From Bacteroidales bacterium (lineage in GTDB: Bacteria > Bacteroidota > Bacteroidia > Bacteroidales > UBA932), in assembly GCA_017477245.1 (NCBI GenBank), contig JAFUWY010000010.1, positions 1 to 42,371 on the forward strand: DNA of 42,371 bases. The letters are read 5' to 3'. The translations under genes and the position numbers were made by a program. This document shows, piece by piece, positions 1 through 10,198 of this stretch (within the stretch, counting starts at the first letter, position 1; each line of letters begins with the position of its first letter). Under the pieces are notes generated by a model that ran no database searches, was not told the origin of the DNA, and worked only from the letters and a program-made list of their open reading frames with translations.

Positions 1-2
1 CG

Positions 3-1244
3 CCGGCCGGCGAGGAGCCGGTGCGGCTGGTCGAGGCGCCCGCCGCGGAGGTCCGCGGTGCCGGCGCCGCCCAAGACCTTGCCGTCGCGCAGTCCCTTAC
101 CGCCGTGGCCCAAACCCCTGACGTCACGCAGGCCCGAATCTGGAACACTGATACGAATCCATCCACAAAACAGACTGGAAATAAGGATGGTGCAGAGGAA
201 AAAGCTCGCCCGTCCACGAATCAGGCCAGGAACATGGATGGCACTGGGCAAACAGGCAACCCATCCACGAAGGGGACAGGAAGCGGGGAGGAGATTCCGG
301 ATCAAGTCCGGAATGACGGTGGTGCAGCCTGGAATGACGGTGAGGTTGTCCGGAATCACGGTGATGCTGGCCGGAGTGGCGGTGATGCTGGCCGGAGTGG
401 CGGTGATGCCGCCTTGAATAACGGTAAAAATTCCCGGAGTGGCGGAGACGCTGCCCGGAAAGGCGGAGATGCTGCCTGGAAAGACGGCGACGCTGGCCGG
501 AGTGACATTGCCCAGGCTGGTCAACCGGTCCGGCAGCAGAGCCTGGAGGAGTTGACGCAGGGCGACTTCGCGACGGCCGGGGAGCCGGGGGCGGCGGACG
601 TCGCGCACCGGCGCCGCCCTGTCAGCCTGCGGCTGCAGGCGGCCACGCCCGGCGCATCGATTGCCGCGGGCGGGATGTTCGCCGCCGGTCCGGTGGACTC
701 TTCGAATCCGCCGAGTTATTCGGATCCGGGATATGGCCATTCTGCGAAACCAGACGGGAACGTCTCCCAAGCCCCCTCTGCCGATCGCGCGCCGGTCTTT
801 CCGGTCAGCGTGGGCATCTCGGCGGCCGTGCCGCTGTCGCGCCGCTGGACCCTGGCGGCCGGCCTGGAGTACACCCAGCGCGCCGGTGCCGTGGTCCAGT
901 CTGCGGCCGGCAGCTCCTCCGCGCAGTCGGTCACCCTTCATTACCTGGGCGTCCCCCTGGACCTGCACTGCTACCTCAATCCGGACGACCGCCTGCGGGT
1001 CTGGCTCGGCGGCGGCCTGAAGGCCGAGAAGGCCATCCATGTCACCGGCGCGGCGCCGCTCCGCGATCCGGTCCTGTGCAGCTGGAACCTCCAGGCCGGT
1101 GCGGACCTGCGGGTCCTGCCCGGCGTGCGGATCTACCTGTCCCCGGCCTTGACCCGATATCTCAACCATAGCGCCTACGCCGTCAGCTGGGACGAGCGTT
1201 CCAACTTCTCCCTGCGCGCCGGCTTATCCTTTGATCTCAAATGA
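3..1244 (+). CDS. Outer-membrane beta-barrel protein, 5' end outside window
   Basis: The frame is open from the left edge, so the N-terminus is missing; a GTG at 21 is unlikely to be the true start. The C-terminal ~160 residues (from about nt 790) alternate hydrophobic and polar residues as in a porin-like beta barrel (for example SRRWTLAAGLEYTQRAG and LRVWLGGGLKAEKA) and end in FDLK. The middle (nt 156-518) is low-complexity tandem repeat rich in Gly, Asp, Arg and Asn. In Bacteroidales such barrel domains often end long proteins whose N-terminus is cytoplasmic and encoded next to an ECF sigma factor; that is inference, since the neighbour is not visible. The stop overlaps the next ATG (ATGA), so the two genes are probably co-translated. 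No enzymatic function is suggested. Confidence 0.6.
   Translation, partial: PAGEEPVRLVEAPAAEVRGAGAAQDLAVAQSLTAVAQTPDVTQARIWNTDTNPSTKQTGNKDGAEEKARPSTNQARNMDGTGQTGNPSTKGTGSGEEIPDQVRNDGGAAWNDGEVVRNHGDAGRSGGDAGRSGGDAALNNGKNSRSGGDAARKGGDAAWKDGDAGRSDIAQAGQPVRQQSLEELTQGDFATAGEPGAADVAHRRRPVSLRLQAATPGASIAAGGMFAAGPVDSSNPPSYSDPGYGHSAKPDGNVSQAPSADRAPVFPVSVGISAAVPLSRRWTLAAGLEYTQRAGAVVQSAAGSSSAQSVTLHYLGVPLDLHCYLNPDDRLRVWLGGGLKAEKAIHVTGAAPLRDPVLCSWNLQAGADLRVLPGVRIYLSPALTRYLNHSAYAVSWDERSNFSLRAGLSFDLK
156..300 (+). repeat. 51-nt tandem repeat inside first gene
   Basis: About 2.5 diverged copies of a 51-nt (17-codon) unit. The copies begin at 156, 207 and 258 and read NPSTKQTGNKDGAEEKA, RPSTNQARNMDGTGQTG and NPSTKGTGSG. 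Each copy contains a ccatccac/cgtccac motif, and the first two also contain a ggatgg, so each of those can fold into a short hairpin. Confidence 0.7.
291..319 (-). repeat. In-frame palindromic element (family 2, reverse orientation)
   Basis: The core attccgga-tcaag-tccggaat is an inverted repeat. Read on the minus strand it begins ccgtcattccgg and ends ggaatctc, the same ends as the elements at 13449 and 14904. It is inserted on a codon boundary and encodes EIPDQVRNDG. Confidence 0.6.
309..518 (+). repeat. 21-nt tandem array, about 10 units (heptapeptide repeats)
   Basis: Ten consecutive 21-nt units encode heptads such as RNDGGAA, WNDGEVV, RNHGDAG, RSGGDAG, RSGGDAA and WKDGDAG. The unit starts ccggaatgacggtg, which is the right half of the adjoining palindrome, so the array looks as if it grew from that element. 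Two central units are identical over at least 20 bases. Confidence 0.85.
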
Positions 1245-1858
1245 ATATGAAAGCTTTTCATCTTGCCATCCTGGGGATTCTGCTTCCCGTCATCGCCCTG
1301 GCACAGACGCCGGGGCGGCCGACCCACCAGATCCAGCTCGGCGCAGGGACTTTCAGCTACGGCACACCGTTGTCCGGATATACCGAGGTCGGCCTGTTGT
1401 CCATGCGCCTGTCCTACGGCCTGGATATCCCCGTATCCGCCGCCTGGTCCGTCATGCCCGAGGTCGGCACCAAATTCTGCATGGAAGGGCTCTTCGCCCT
1501 GGGGGCTGTGGGTGCCGATTTCGACCTGTTCTCCTATTGGGATTTCTCGGCGAATGCCCGCTATCACCTGCCGGGAGGAGCCGTCCTCGGTCTCGGTCCG
1601 ATGCTGTCCTACACCTTCCACCAGGACAAGTACTACGTAGATGCGGACCCGTCCGATCCGCTGAACGGCATGCCCAAGAACACCCGGGTGAACCTGTCCC
1701 TTCACCCCTCCGTCATTTTCCATACCGGGAAACGCTGGCACCTGGGTGCCGAGGCGGAGATCGGCCTGAACAACATAATGATCCAGTATCCGCAGTACCG
1801 CCGCACCGGCTGCCGGCATCTGCACGCACTCCGCTTCGTGGCCGGAATCCACTTTTAA
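1241..1858 (+). CDS. Secreted outer-membrane beta-barrel protein, hypothetical
   Basis: 205 residues. It starts with a Sec signal peptide (MNMKAFHLAILGILLPVIALAQ, cleavage likely after ALA). The remainder alternates aromatic/hydrophobic and polar residues in short strands (for example LSMRLSYGLDIPV, HLGAEAEIGLN) and ends LRFVAGIHF, with a C-terminal Phe as expected for an outer-membrane barrel. The ATG overlaps the stop of the preceding barrel gene in an ATGA, and the serpin gene follows 18 bases later, so the three probably form one transcript. I do not recognise a specific family. A role in envelope structure or in binding a partner at the outer membrane is inference. Confidence 0.65.
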   Translation: MNMKAFHLAILGILLPVIALAQTPGRPTHQIQLGAGTFSYGTPLSGYTEVGLLSMRLSYGLDIPVSAAWSVMPEVGTKFCMEGLFALGAVGADFDLFSYWDFSANARYHLPGGAVLGLGPMLSYTFHQDKYYVDADPSDPLNGMPKNTRVNLSLHPSVIFHTGKRWHLGAEAEIGLNNIMIQYPQYRRTGCRHLHALRFVAGIHF

Positions 1859-1876
1859 CAAACTCTCTTTGTAACC

Positions 1877-3115
1877 ATGAAACGAATTACCCTGATCCTT
1901 GCCATAGCATTGCTGGCGCTCCCGGCGTGCGGCAAACTCGACCGCGAGGAGAATCTCCGCGCCGACCAGGTCGCCCCGCTTGTCCGGATCGAGCTGACGA
2001 AGGGCGAACAAGCCCTCCGGAATGCATCCAATGACTTTGGCATCAATACTTTCCGGAGCCTTTACGACGCTAGCAAGGACGGCACCGTCGCCTTCTCCCC
2101 GCTGAGCCTCTCGCTGGCGCTCGCGATGGTCGCGGAGGGCGCGGAAGGGGACACCTGGCAGCAATTCCGCGAGGTGCTCGGCTGGGACGCCGCCACCAAA
2201 GAGGAGCTGGGTGCGTACTACCGGAAGATGACGGAAGGCCTGGTGAAAGCCGACGCCAACGTCCGGTTCACCAGCGCCAACTCCTTCTGGGCGGCCAAGA
2301 ACTTCCCGCTCAAGACGGAATACGCCAAACTGCTGGAGCGCTACTTTGCCGCCGAGAGCTACACGGTGGACTTCACCCAACCCGCCACCCTGAAACAGAT
2401 CAACCAATGGTGTTCCGACAAGACCGACGGCAAGATCCCGCAGATGCTCACGGACCTGGATCCCAAGACGGCGCTGATGCTGATCAACGCCCTGCTCTTC
2501 AAGGCCCCCTGGAAGCTGACCTGGGACATCCTGCGGAACCGGGACTTCACCGCCGCCTCAGGCGCCCGGCACAAGAAGGACTACCTCCATGTCAAGGATC
2601 AGCGCCTGACCTACGGCGACTTCGGCGACTTCGAGCTGGTCCGGGCCCCGTACGGCAACGGAGCCTACCAAATGGACATCATCCTTCCGAAGGAGGGCAA
2701 GACCCTCTCCGATATCCTCCCGCAGGTGGGCTCGGACGTGGTCAACTACGGCCTGCAGACGACGGACGTGACCCTCTACCTGCCGAAATGGTCCACGGAC
2801 TACTCCACGGAAGATGCGCTGATCCCGGCCCTGAAGGCCCAGGGGCTCACCCTGCCGTTCAACTCCATGCAGGCGGACTTCTCCGGCATCAGCGAGAGAC
2901 AGACCTATATCAATAAGGTCCTGCAGAAAGTGCGGATCGATGTCACGGAGAAGGGGACGGAATTTGCGGCCGTCACGGTGATCGGCATGAAAGTCACTTC
3001 TGCGGCCCCCGTCACCTACCCCAAGGTCACGGTCGATGTCAACCGCCCCTTCGCCTACACCATCCGCGAGACGACCTCCGGCACCATCCTGCTGCTCGGC
3101 ACCCTGTCGGAATAG
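1877..3115 (+). CDS. Lipoprotein serpin (serine protease inhibitor)
   Basis: 412 residues. The lipobox LPAC (Cys18) predicts a membrane-anchored lipoprotein. The serpin fold is recognisable from the N-terminal block GTVAFSPLSLSLALAMVAEGA, the middle block DPKTALMLINALLFKAPW and the C-terminal block VDVNRPFAYTIRETTSGTIL. The reactive-centre hinge begins EKGTEFAAV near residue 356. Counting 17 residues from the hinge Glu puts the scissile P1-P1' at Thr-Ser. P12 is Phe instead of the usual small residue, and the stretch after P1' is several residues longer than in alpha-1-antitrypsin, so inhibitory activity is uncertain. Gut bacterial serpins are thought to protect cells from host or competitor serine proteases. 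It lies just downstream of two barrel genes. Confidence 0.9.
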   Translation: MKRITLILAIALLALPACGKLDREENLRADQVAPLVRIELTKGEQALRNASNDFGINTFRSLYDASKDGTVAFSPLSLSLALAMVAEGAEGDTWQQFREVLGWDAATKEELGAYYRKMTEGLVKADANVRFTSANSFWAAKNFPLKTEYAKLLERYFAAESYTVDFTQPATLKQINQWCSDKTDGKIPQMLTDLDPKTALMLINALLFKAPWKLTWDILRNRDFTAASGARHKKDYLHVKDQRLTYGDFGDFELVRAPYGNGAYQMDIILPKEGKTLSDILPQVGSDVVNYGLQTTDVTLYLPKWSTDYSTEDALIPALKAQGLTLPFNSMQADFSGISERQTYINKVLQKVRIDVTEKGTEFAAVTVIGMKVTSAAPVTYPKVTVDVNRPFAYTIRETTSGTILLLGTLSE

Positions 3116-3159
3116 ATTGTCTGCGGGCTCGTTCCGGGCCCATGTCAGGGACAAATCCG

Positions 3160-3200
3160 ATCAATCTGATATCAAATTTTGGATTTGATATCAGATTGAT
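3160..3200. promoter_or_regulatory. 18-bp inverted repeat, probable toxin-antitoxin operator
   Basis: Perfect inverted repeat: arms 3160-3177 and 3183-3200 around the 5-base centre tttgg; the arm core is ctgatatcaaa. It overlaps the promoter of the antitoxin gene, with the TTTG -33 box at its centre and the right arm forming the spacer. Autorepression by the ribbon-helix-helix antitoxin is the natural reading. Confidence 0.8.
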
Positions 3201-3208
3201 TATATTTG
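3178..3208 (+). promoter_or_regulatory. Bacteroidota-type promoter of toxin-antitoxin pair
   Basis: TTTG at 3178-3181, exactly 19 bases, then TATATTTG at 3201-3208, matching TTTG-N19-TAnnTTTG. The ATG at 3213 begins only 4 bases after the -7 box, so the transcript is predicted to be leaderless or nearly so. Confidence 0.85.
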
Positions 3209-3212
3209 CGCC

Positions 3213-3485
3213 ATGGAAACAACGCGCATACAGACCGTCCTCCGGTTGCCGCCGGAGTTGATGAACCGGGTCAGGCGGAATGCCCGAAAGCAACACCGGT
3301 CGTTCAACAGCTATGTGGAGCAGTTGCTGGAGAGGGAGACGCGGGCCGGAATCCCGGTTCTCCCGAAGGATTTTGCCGTGTCCGAAGATGTTCGGTCCCT
3401 GGGAGGAATGGATTGGAAACAGCCTTCCCCGGAGGAGTTGGCCGCCGACCCGAAACTGGCATATCTGGTGGAGAGATATGGATAG
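3213..3485 (+). CDS. Ribbon-helix-helix antitoxin
   Basis: 90 residues. The N-terminal 40 residues have the Arc/MetJ-like ribbon-helix-helix pattern: a short strand (IQTVLRLP), a helix (ELMNRVRRNARKQ) and a second helix after the turn residues SFNSYVEQLLERE. The acidic, Pro-rich C-terminus (PSPEELAADPKLAYLVERYG) would wrap the toxin. The start at 3213 is needed to keep the DNA-binding strand, although the promoter -7 box ends 4 bases upstream. It overlaps the PIN toxin by 8 bases, the usual antitoxin-first order. The perfect 18-bp palindrome upstream is its likely operator. It could be called VapB-like; the exact subfamily is not certain. Confidence 0.85.
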   Translation: METTRIQTVLRLPPELMNRVRRNARKQHRSFNSYVEQLLERETRAGIPVLPKDFAVSEDVRSLGGMDWKQPSPEELAADPKLAYLVERYG

Positions 3486-3945
3486 ACTTCCTTTCAAGGT
3501 GTTTCTGGACACCAACGTCCTGCTGGATGTGCTCTGTGCTCCGCGCAGGCCGGCATCAGAAGCCTCCCTGACGATTTTTCAGGCCATCCGGTCCGGACTG
3601 TTCGAAGGGATGCTGACGGTGCAGAGCATCGTGGACGCATCCTATATCCTGTCACGGGAGGAGCCATCCGGTCCGGAGGCATTCAAGCGGCGGATTCTCT
3701 CCATGCTCAATTACATCAATGTCGAATCCGTCTCGGCGTTCGATGTCCGGGATGCCATCCGCTACGGGGGTCCGGATTTCGAAGACGCCGTACAATTCGC
3801 CTGCGCCGATGCTGCCGGCTGCGATGCCATCATCACCTCCGACCGCAAGTTCCGGCACCAGCGGGAGGGGAGCGAGTCCGGCATCCTGTTCTTCTCGCCC
3901 GAGGCATTCGTGGCGCGGATGACGGCAGACCCCTCGCCCGAATAG
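3478..3945 (+). CDS. PIN-domain toxin (VapC-like ribonuclease)
   Basis: 155 residues from the ATG at 3478, which overlaps the antitoxin stop by 8 bases; a longer upstream reading frame exists but would overlap the antitoxin almost entirely. PIN motifs: the first acidic residue in FLDTNVLLD (Asp11), and the C-terminal acidic cluster in GPDFEDAVQFACADAAGCD followed by IITSDRKF. PIN toxins are Mg-dependent endoribonucleases, usually cutting tRNA or rRNA; the target here is unknown. Partner and order support a type II toxin-antitoxin module. No sign of truncation. Confidence 0.88.
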   Translation: MDRLPFKVFLDTNVLLDVLCAPRRPASEASLTIFQAIRSGLFEGMLTVQSIVDASYILSREEPSGPEAFKRRILSMLNYINVESVSAFDVRDAIRYGGPDFEDAVQFACADAAGCDAIITSDRKFRHQREGSESGILFFSPEAFVARMTADPSPE

Positions 3946-3969
3946 GCGGTATTTTATGCTGAAAATTCG

Positions 3970-3977
3970 TATCTTTG
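3970..3977 (+). promoter_or_regulatory. mutS promoter -7 box
   Basis: TATCTTTG, 22 bases before the mutS ATG. No clear TTTG at 19-base spacing; the region just upstream is AT-rich (ggtattttatgctgaaaatt). Confidence 0.55.
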
Positions 3978-3999
3978 TCTTTCCGGCAAGTTTTTAGCG

Positions 4000-6591
<2,592 letters not shown>

Positions 6592-6594
6592 ACC

Positions 6595-9500
6595 CTATTT
6601 CTGAACCGGCGAGCCGGAAGAGCGGCCACCGTACTGGACCTCGATGTAGCGGATGGGCTCCACGCCGTCCGGGACGGTGATGTCGATGCCGCTGAAGTCC
6701 TTCTGGTCCACGTTGGCGAGGCTCAGGCCGCGCTCGGCCTCGAGCTTGCAGCCCTCGAAGCGGAAGGTACCCTCGGGGATGGGGGCCGCCGGGTCGCCGT
6801 AGATGTTGCCCACGGACCGGACCTTGCCGCTGACGTTGATGACCTTGAGGTCACGCAGCCGCGTGCGCGGGTTGTAGGGTTCGTAGTTCTCCACCATGCG
6901 CCAGATCATGTTGGCGTCGATGAAGGTGCCGCAGCCGTTCAGCGTCATGTTGCTGAAGGTGATGTCCTCCACGATGCCGCCGCGCGAGGGCTGGCTCTTG
7001 AAACGGACCGGGGCGTTGTTCTTCTCGCCGCAGACGCAGTTGTCGATGACCACATTCCGGATGCAGCCGGAGATCTCGCTGCCCATCGCCACACCGTGGC
7101 CGCCGTCGAAGTTGCAGCGCTCCACGAGGATGTTCATGCTCGGACGCGCCACGCGGCGGCCGTCTTCGTTCTTGCCGCTCTTGATGGAGAGGCAGTCGTC
7201 GGTGACGTTGGTGTAGACGTCGTGCATCCAGATGTTGGACGAGGAGTCGATGTCCACGCCGTCGGAGCTCGGGACGTAGGAGGAGACGCTGATGTTGAGG
7301 TCGTTGATCTCGAATCCGTCGGTATAGAGGACGTGCAGGCACCAGGAGGCGTGGTCCTTCAGGGTCAGGTTCTCGATGTGCCCGCCGGGGCAGTCGGTGA
7401 AGCAGATCATGCGCGGGCGGCCCCAGAGGCCGTCGGCGTTCTTGTGCTTGCTCCACTCCTGGCCGCGGCCTTCGATCCTGCCGCCGCCGTAGACATGCAC
7501 GCCGCGGGAATGGTCGAAGTTGAGCAGGGCGCAGCGCCAGTTGTGCTCGATGCCCTCGAAACGCGTGGGGATCTGCGGGAAATACTCGGAGCCGATCATC
7601 GAGACGAGCGTCGCCTCGGGCTGGATCTCCAGGTCCACGCCGCCCTTGAAGAAGAGGGCGCCGGTGAGATAGGTGCCCGCGGGGATCACGACGGTGCCGC
7701 CGCCGGCCGCGTAGGCGGCGTCCGCGGCGGCCTGGATGGCCGGCGTGTCGGGCGTCTGGCCGTCGCCCTTGGCCCCGAACTGCCGGACGTTGTAGGTGCC
7801 GCGGGCCTTGGAGATGGTGTAGACGGCGCTGTCATAGCCGCCGAGCGTGACTTCCAGCACGGTCTTGCCGTCCTCGGTGCGGGCCGGGACCTGCGTGACC
7901 TTGCCGGTGAAGCCGTCCCACTGGCGGACCTGGCCCACGGCGTCGAATTCCACGGTGAAGGTCTGCTCGCGCGGGCCTTCGTTGAAGAGGAAGTAGAGCT
8001 CGCCGTCATCCAGCGTGCGGTGCGTGTAGCGGATGCTGTCGGTCGGGATGATGACCTCGGTCAGGCCCATCTGGCGCTTGAAGGATTCGATGGTGACCCA
8101 GGCCTGGGAGTCGGTCGGACGGTTCTGCTGGGCCGGCCGCTGCTGGGCCTGCTGCTGCGCGGGGCGCAGCTGGCCGGGGCGCGGCTGCACGCGCCAGGCC
8201 GAGGTGGGGCCGGTCAGGTAGCTGCCCGTCGGGCGTTCCGCCCGGATGCACAGCTCCGGCTCCGGCAGGGCCGCGGTGACCTGCTCCGTCCAGCGCATAT
8301 ACGGCTCGTAGATGGCCTCGGGACAGTCGGGGAAGGGCTTCATCTGCGTGAAGGTCCGGCCCACCAGCCAGGACGGGCGGCCGCCCCAGAAGAGCAGCTT
8401 GCCGCCCAGGGAGACGAACTCCTCGATCACGGCCCAGGCCTTCTCGGAGATCACGTCCGCGGGCGGGACGACCAGCGTGTAGTACTTCTGGCCGCTCTTG
8501 TTCTCCAGGTAGCCGGGGCCGACGGTCAGCGCCTCGAAGAAGGCGTCGTCGTCCACGTAGTCGAAGTCCACCTGGTGGATCATCAGCAGCTGGGAGAGTT
8601 CGGAGAGGTCCCAGTAGACCTGGTTGTTGCCCAGCCACATGCTCTGGATGGGGTAGTACATCGCCACGCGCGCGCCCGGCACGCCCATCGAGAAGAGGTA
8701 GGAGGTGCGGTTGATGTAGTCGGTCAGCTCCGCCATGTGCGGGCGCTTCGACAGGGACTCCGCCGTCTGGGACTTGCTGCTCCAGAAGTTGTATTCGAAG
8801 TAGTTGATGCCGCGCACGAACTGGTAGTTGAGCACCTGCTTGCTGCTCTTGAGGTCCGCGCGGACGGCGCCCATGGTCTCGCTGAAGGCGCGGGGCTTGC
8901 CGTAGACGTGGCTGACGGACGAGGCGAGCTTCGGGAAATCATTGTCCACGCCGATGCCGACGTGGTTGCTGATCACGTCCACGCCCGGGATCTGCACGCG
9001 GTTCAGCACGCGGAAGAAGTCGCCGTTGGCCTCGATGTTGACGGGCATCTGGTGCTCGTTGTTGAGGTGGGTGATGTGCGCCATGCCGCGCTCTCCGAGC
9101 CAGTCGGCCTGGCGCTTGAAGAAGTTGTCCGCGAACAGCTCGGACCACACGTCGAAGTAGTCGGCCTTGACCCGCTTCTCCATCTCGGTGCGGGTCGGGG
9201 CGAAGAAGGAGGCGTAGTAGGGGGTGGGGTCGTAGCCCTTCTTCTCCATGAAGTACTCCTTGATCTTCGGGGTCCACGGGGTGTACATGAACTCCGGCTC
9301 GTCGCCGCGGAAGCCCATCACGGTCTGGCCCATCTCCTTGCCGAGGGCCTTCGCGGCCGCGGCGTGGGTCCACTCGATGAACTGGTCCACGGCCGCCGGG
9401 TTGAGGTGGTCGTGCAGGAAGTTGGTGGTGTCCTTGCCGCGCGTGGGATGGTTGACGGCGCGGGTGTCGCCGCTCTTGTGGGCGAAGCCCGCGAAATGGA

Positions 9501-10104
9501 TGGTCCAGGGGTGCACGCCGGCATTGAAGGTCAGCTTGCCGTCCTTGATCCCGAGCTGGCGGTTCTGCTGTCCCGGGCTCACGGCCACGGCGCTCACGGC
9601 GCCCTGCGGCACCTCGCGGTCCGCGAACTCGCCGCCCGCCGGGACCTCCCAGGCCTCGTCCAGCTGGATCAGGGCCCACATCTTGAGGTCGGGCCGCTCG
9701 CGGGAGAACTTGCCGCCGGCGAAGCCGCTCGGGTACTTGGCGTCGTCGATCAGCCAGACCTTCATGTCGCGCTTCTTCGCCTCGTTCACGGCCATCTTGA
9801 TCATCTTCCACCAGCCGTCGGAGAGGTATTCATACGGGAAATTGTAGCCCGGCTCGATGTTGATCACGCGCGTGTTCACGCTCTGCATCAGGTCCAGGTC
9901 CTGCTTCATGATCTTGGCGTCCATCGCGCCCTCCCAGCCCCAGAGGATGTGGCTGGCATACTCGGCGGGCGGCAGCCGGTAGCCCTGCTCGAGGGTGGAC
10001 ACGTCGCCCTTCTGGATGCCCTCCCAGCTCTTGATCAGCGGCTGGGCCGCCGCGGCGGTGCACAACGCCGCCATGCAGCAAACGGTAAGGAAAGCTTTTC
10101 GCAT
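6595..10104 (-). CDS. Secreted GH106-like / GH28 glycosidase fusion
   Basis: 1169 residues from the ATG at 10104, chosen because it gives a clean Sec signal (MRKAFLTVCCMAALCTAAAAQ); the open frame runs on to 10332 but that extension has no signal. Residues ~25-640 resemble the Glyco_hydro_106 (alpha-L-rhamnosidase) group: PPAEYASHILWGWEG, PSGFAGGKFS, FRGDEPEF and GKPRAFSETMG, whose acidic residues are candidate catalysts. A Gln/Pro-rich linker follows (PGQLRPAQQQAQQRPAQQ). Residues ~768-1160 are a GH28 polygalacturonase-type beta helix: NVRQFGAKGDG, SSDGVDID, TDDCLSIKSG, GGHGVAMGSE and VRFKSQ, so all four GH28 motifs are present. Predicted role: cutting alternating rhamnose-galacturonate pectin (rhamnogalacturonan) outside the cytoplasm; substrate is inference. 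It stands alone, without a SusCD pair beside it. Confidence 0.85.
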   Translation of the reverse strand: MRKAFLTVCCMAALCTAAAAQPLIKSWEGIQKGDVSTLEQGYRLPPAEYASHILWGWEGAMDAKIMKQDLDLMQSVNTRVINIEPGYNFPYEYLSDGWWKMIKMAVNEAKKRDMKVWLIDDAKYPSGFAGGKFSRERPDLKMWALIQLDEAWEVPAGGEFADREVPQGAVSAVAVSPGQQNRQLGIKDGKLTFNAGVHPWTIHFAGFAHKSGDTRAVNHPTRGKDTTNFLHDHLNPAAVDQFIEWTHAAAAKALGKEMGQTVMGFRGDEPEFMYTPWTPKIKEYFMEKKGYDPTPYYASFFAPTRTEMEKRVKADYFDVWSELFADNFFKRQADWLGERGMAHITHLNNEHQMPVNIEANGDFFRVLNRVQIPGVDVISNHVGIGVDNDFPKLASSVSHVYGKPRAFSETMGAVRADLKSSKQVLNYQFVRGINYFEYNFWSSKSQTAESLSKRPHMAELTDYINRTSYLFSMGVPGARVAMYYPIQSMWLGNNQVYWDLSELSQLLMIHQVDFDYVDDDAFFEALTVGPGYLENKSGQKYYTLVVPPADVISEKAWAVIEEFVSLGGKLLFWGGRPSWLVGRTFTQMKPFPDCPEAIYEPYMRWTEQVTAALPEPELCIRAERPTGSYLTGPTSAWRVQPRPGQLRPAQQQAQQRPAQQNRPTDSQAWVTIESFKRQMGLTEVIIPTDSIRYTHRTLDDGELYFLFNEGPREQTFTVEFDAVGQVRQWDGFTGKVTQVPARTEDGKTVLEVTLGGYDSAVYTISKARGTYNVRQFGAKGDGQTPDTPAIQAAADAAYAAGGGTVVIPAGTYLTGALFFKGGVDLEIQPEATLVSMIGSEYFPQIPTRFEGIEHNWRCALLNFDHSRGVHVYGGGRIEGRGQEWSKHKNADGLWGRPRMICFTDCPGGHIENLTLKDHASWCLHVLYTDGFEINDLNISVSSYVPSSDGVDIDSSSNIWMHDVYTNVTDDCLSIKSGKNEDGRRVARPSMNILVERCNFDGGHGVAMGSEISGCIRNVVIDNCVCGEKNNAPVRFKSQPSRGGIVEDITFSNMTLNGCGTFIDANMIWRMVENYEPYNPRTRLRDLKVINVSGKVRSVGNIYGDPAAPIPEGTFRFEGCKLEAERGLSLANVDQKDFSGIDITVPDGVEPIRYIEVQYGGRSSGSPVQK

Positions 10105-10130
10105 ATCGGAGGTTGATTGGTTATCTTCAA

Positions 10131-10160
10131 CAAAATTAACAATAAAAATGGCTACCTTTG
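10131..10160. promoter_or_regulatory. Divergent promoter region, glycosidase and phosphatase
   Basis: Plus strand: TACCTTTG at 10153-10160 for the phosphatase gene, 38 bases before its ATG. Minus strand: TAATTTTG (10138 to 10131), 26 bases before the glycosidase ATG. Both fit the -7 consensus TAnnTTTG; no convincing -33 boxes. Confidence 0.5.
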
Positions 10161-10198
10161 TAAAATAGCTTTCAATTTGACTGATTATTATACCGAAT

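Noticed and set aside
309-518. CRISPR array
   Set aside because: Units are 21 nt, contiguous and without spacers, and keep an open reading frame; it is a coding tandem repeat.
3280-3477. Extended start for the PIN toxin
   Set aside because: Would overlap nearly all of the antitoxin gene; the ATG at 3478 gives a standard PIN N-terminus.
7096-10116. 1006-codon plus-strand open frame opposite the GH106-like/GH28 gene
   Set aside because: No domain or signal peptide, a mirror of a clear glycosidase; the same GC-driven effect also gives antisense frames over mutS, the S46 peptidase and EF-G2.
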